Source of the DNA: CAYMLQ01 sp964390795
GTDB lineage: Bacteria > Verrucomicrobiota > Kiritimatiellia > RFP12 > UBA1067
Direction of reading: 5' to 3'
Assembly: GCA_964390795.1 (NCBI GenBank)
Contig: CAYMLQ010000319.1
Location: 1-7,151 of the forward strand
Length of the DNA: 7,151 nucleotides
A program made the translations under genes and the position numbers. The notes beneath the pieces are model-generated. The model was not told the origin of the DNA and did no database searches. It worked only from the letters and a program-made list of their open reading frames with translations. Below, in pieces: positions 5,641-7,151 of the stretch; positions within the stretch are counted from its first letter, which is position 1, and every line of letters starts with the position of its first letter.

Positions 5641-6573
5641 TCAACTGCTGTAAAAGCGCCTCGACAGCCGGGCGAACACGAGCGAAAGCAGAACGAAAAA
5701 AAGCGCCGGCATCAGCCCCGCAGCCCCGGCGGCCACACAGAAACAGCCTTGCAGCAGCAGCAGGTTGCGGATGTGCCCGCCCACCGTGTCAGGCACGGGC
5801 TGAATGCGGTAGAGCATGCCTCCGAGCAGCCACGCGCGCATCAGGGCCATCACCATTAGGAACACATAGACCGTCGGCGTGATCCCGTCGAGCCGCTTCA
5901 GCGCCGAAATTGCAACGAGCAGCCCGAACAACGTCAGCAGCAGCGCACCGAACGGAAGCCACCGCGCGATACCCAGCGGCTTGTCAGGCTCCATCTCCCG
6001 CTTGGCGACGACGGAGAACCCGGCGACGTAGAGCAGCAGCCCCACGGCCGCCAGCCACACGGGCAGGTCAGCGGCATCGTGACGGGTGAACAGCTCCGAC
6101 CGCGCCGCGGCCGCGCCAAGCAGCAGGCTCAACCCGCGGCAGAGCCCCAGCGCGCACACGCCCAGCACCGGCACGCGCTTGAGAGCGGCGTTATAAAGAA
6201 CGATCACCCCCGCCAGCGCGGCGGCGGTGAAGAGCGCGGGCCGGCCCGCGACCAGCGCGAGGTTGAGACCCGAGAGCGCCAGGGCGATCGCCGCCAGGCG
6301 CGCCTGCGATACGGTGATCTCCCCTGCGGGCAGCGGCCGTTCGGGCCGCTCGCGCTGGTCGGCCGCAACGTCCATCAGGTCATTGAGCATCACCCCGAAC
6401 GCGTAGAGGCAGAGCGCCGCGCCCGCCGCGGCAGCCAGCGCCAGCGGCGCGGGCGGCGTCAGCACGCCAGACGACGCCAACAGGAAGCCCGCCACCGGGT
6501 CGCCGGGCACCGTGAGCAGGTTCGGCAGCCGGACTAGCCGGAGCCACGGAAGATACTGTTCGCGCAAGGTCAT
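5641..6573 (-). CDS. UbiA-family prenyltransferase, EboC-like
   Basis: An integral membrane protein of the UbiA superfamily, which moves an isoprenoid chain from a prenyl diphosphate to an acceptor; the acceptor cannot be read from the sequence. Using ATG at 6573 it has 310 residues and about eight or nine hydrophobic segments. It opens with LRLVRLPNLLTVPGD (11-25). The first Asp-rich motif is NDLMDVAAD (64-72), followed by RPERPLPAGEIT. YNAALKR (127-133) and GLCRGLSLLLG (143-153) are hallmarks of the EboC/SCO3242-like subgroup. The second DxxxD motif of classical UbiA is absent; FSVVAKREMEPDK lies at that place, as in EboC-like proteins. The frame extends to an ATG at 6648 (335 residues), but 6573 is preferred because homologous sequence starts there and the longer form would overlap the divergent coding frame. 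No other ebo genes are visible, so a role in that pathway is not supported by context. Confidence 0.85.
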   Translation of the reverse strand: MTLREQYLPWLRLVRLPNLLTVPGDPVAGFLLASSGVLTPPAPLALAAAAGAALCLYAFGVMLNDLMDVAADQRERPERPLPAGEITVSQARLAAIALALSGLNLALVAGRPALFTAAALAGVIVLYNAALKRVPVLGVCALGLCRGLSLLLGAAAARSELFTRHDAADLPVWLAAVGLLLYVAGFSVVAKREMEPDKPLGIARWLPFGALLLTLFGLLVAISALKRLDGITPTVYVFLMVMALMRAWLLGGMLYRIQPVPDTVGGHIRNLLLLQGCFCVAAGAAGLMPALFFVLLSLVFARLSRRFYSS

Positions 6574-6604
6574 AAGTTGCCCGATACGATACCTCTCTCT
6601 TCCT

Positions 6605-7151
6605 GTGGGAACAAGCCGGAAATGGCTGACGCCGCTTCTATACAGCAACGGCGTGAATGGGGTTTACGGAGTTTTTGGCACTCCCACCAACGCGGCTTGG
6701 TCCTTCTCGTCTGCCGGCATCGCGGCGCTGGGCTCCACATGGGTGAACGGCAATGCCGTCATCGACGGCGCGTTTGCCGCCTTCATACAGGCAAATGCAA
6801 TGGCCGGCGTGCTTTCCACGACCCTCGTGCTGCCCGCCGACGGTCTGTACGCGATCTCCTTTATGGCCGGAAAGCGGCCTGTCATGCCCGCCTGCGCACT
6901 TGCAGTCGAAATCGACGGGGTCAGTAAATTCGGCTTCGCAGCGGCTGAGTTCAACGAGCTGGGCGCCCTGTATACGGGATCAGCCGTTCTGTCAAGCGGC
7001 ACGCATACGCTGACCTTCCGCGGTGCTTTCACGGGGAGCGACACCGCCATATGGCTCGACCGGGTTACGGTCGACACGTTGGCGGGCGGCAGCCTCGCGG
7101 GCAGCCTGCCCACGGGTACGGTCGTCACCGTTCTGTCGGGCGCCGTGTTAG
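6605..7151 (+). CDS. Extracellular beta-rich protein, possibly autotransporter-type (5' end unclear, 3' cut)
   Basis: A plus-strand frame is open from inside the prenyltransferase region to the window end and looks coding from about 6641. It reads YSNGVNGVYGVFGTP, AAWSFSSAGIAALGSTW, LVLPADGLYAISFMAGKRP, VEIDGVSKFGF, LSSGTHTLTFRGAFTG and TAIWLDRVTVD. The order, with an aromatic strand, GI..NGS-type turn, AF-IQ segment, LYAISF-AGKR strand, V-IDG and final THTLTF...IWLDRVTV, resembles jelly-roll domains of secreted proteins in Verrucomicrobia-type bacteria. The last residues (LPTGTVVTVLSGAVL) look like the entry to an autotransporter-associated beta-strand repeat, so a long passenger probably follows. 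No in-frame ATG and no signal peptide precede the domain. GTG at 6605 is the earliest plausible start but lacks a ribosome binding site. The gene may be 5'-truncated or frameshifted. The identification is by pattern only. Confidence 0.6.
   Translation, partial: MGTSRKWLTPLLYSNGVNGVYGVFGTPTNAAWSFSSAGIAALGSTWVNGNAVIDGAFAAFIQANAMAGVLSTTLVLPADGLYAISFMAGKRPVMPACALAVEIDGVSKFGFAAAEFNELGALYTGSAVLSSGTHTLTFRGAFTGSDTAIWLDRVTVDTLAGGSLAGSLPTGTVVTVLSGAVL

Noticed and set aside
6664..7128. 154-codon minus-strand frame opposite the secreted-protein gene
   Set aside because: The plus-strand frame over the same bases shows a coherent beta-strand pattern; the minus-strand product does not.

Overview
The window is GC-rich and carries complete housekeeping and envelope genes around a roughly 1 kb repeat-laden gap. 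It ends in the start of what looks like a large extracellular protein. The gene content and intergenic texture suggest a Gram-negative member of the PVC group, possibly Verrucomicrobiota or Kiritimatiellota. The pointers are an EboC-like prenyltransferase, short tandem repeats and palindromes between genes, a decayed RAYT-type transposase, and a secreted protein that seems to run into autotransporter-type beta-strand repeats. This assignment is an inference; no rRNA or other marker gene is present.

Layout. Bases 1-145 (minus) are the N-terminus of a probable multi-pass membrane protein that runs off the left edge. Bases 213-2489 (minus) are a complete penicillin-binding protein 1C with all glycosyltransferase and transpeptidase motifs. 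Bases 2490-3524 hold no intact gene. They contain a five-copy 7-nt repeat, two hairpins each preceded by a REP-type tetranucleotide (GGAG, GTAG), a remnant of a REP-associated tyrosine transposase (RAYT) broken by a 5-bp duplication and a large internal deletion, a (GGATTA)3(AGATTA)4 hexamer array, and a possible promoter for the next gene. Bases 3525-5636 (plus) are a complete polyphosphate kinase (ppk1). Four bases later, tail to tail, comes a UbiA-family prenyltransferase of the EboC-like subgroup (5641-6573, minus). From about 6605 to the right edge the plus strand encodes an extracellular beta-rich protein that lacks a recognisable start or signal peptide and is cut by the window end.

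How it fits together. PBP1C and the flippase-like protein are co-oriented and 67 bp apart; both would act at the inner membrane or envelope. The polyphosphate kinase and the prenyltransferase converge and share no obvious pathway. The most notable signal is the mobile-element debris in the gap: RAYT transposases are known to act on REP palindromes marked by GTAG/GGAG, and here two such palindromes lie within about 200 bp of a dead RAYT. No wholly new multi-gene system is evident.
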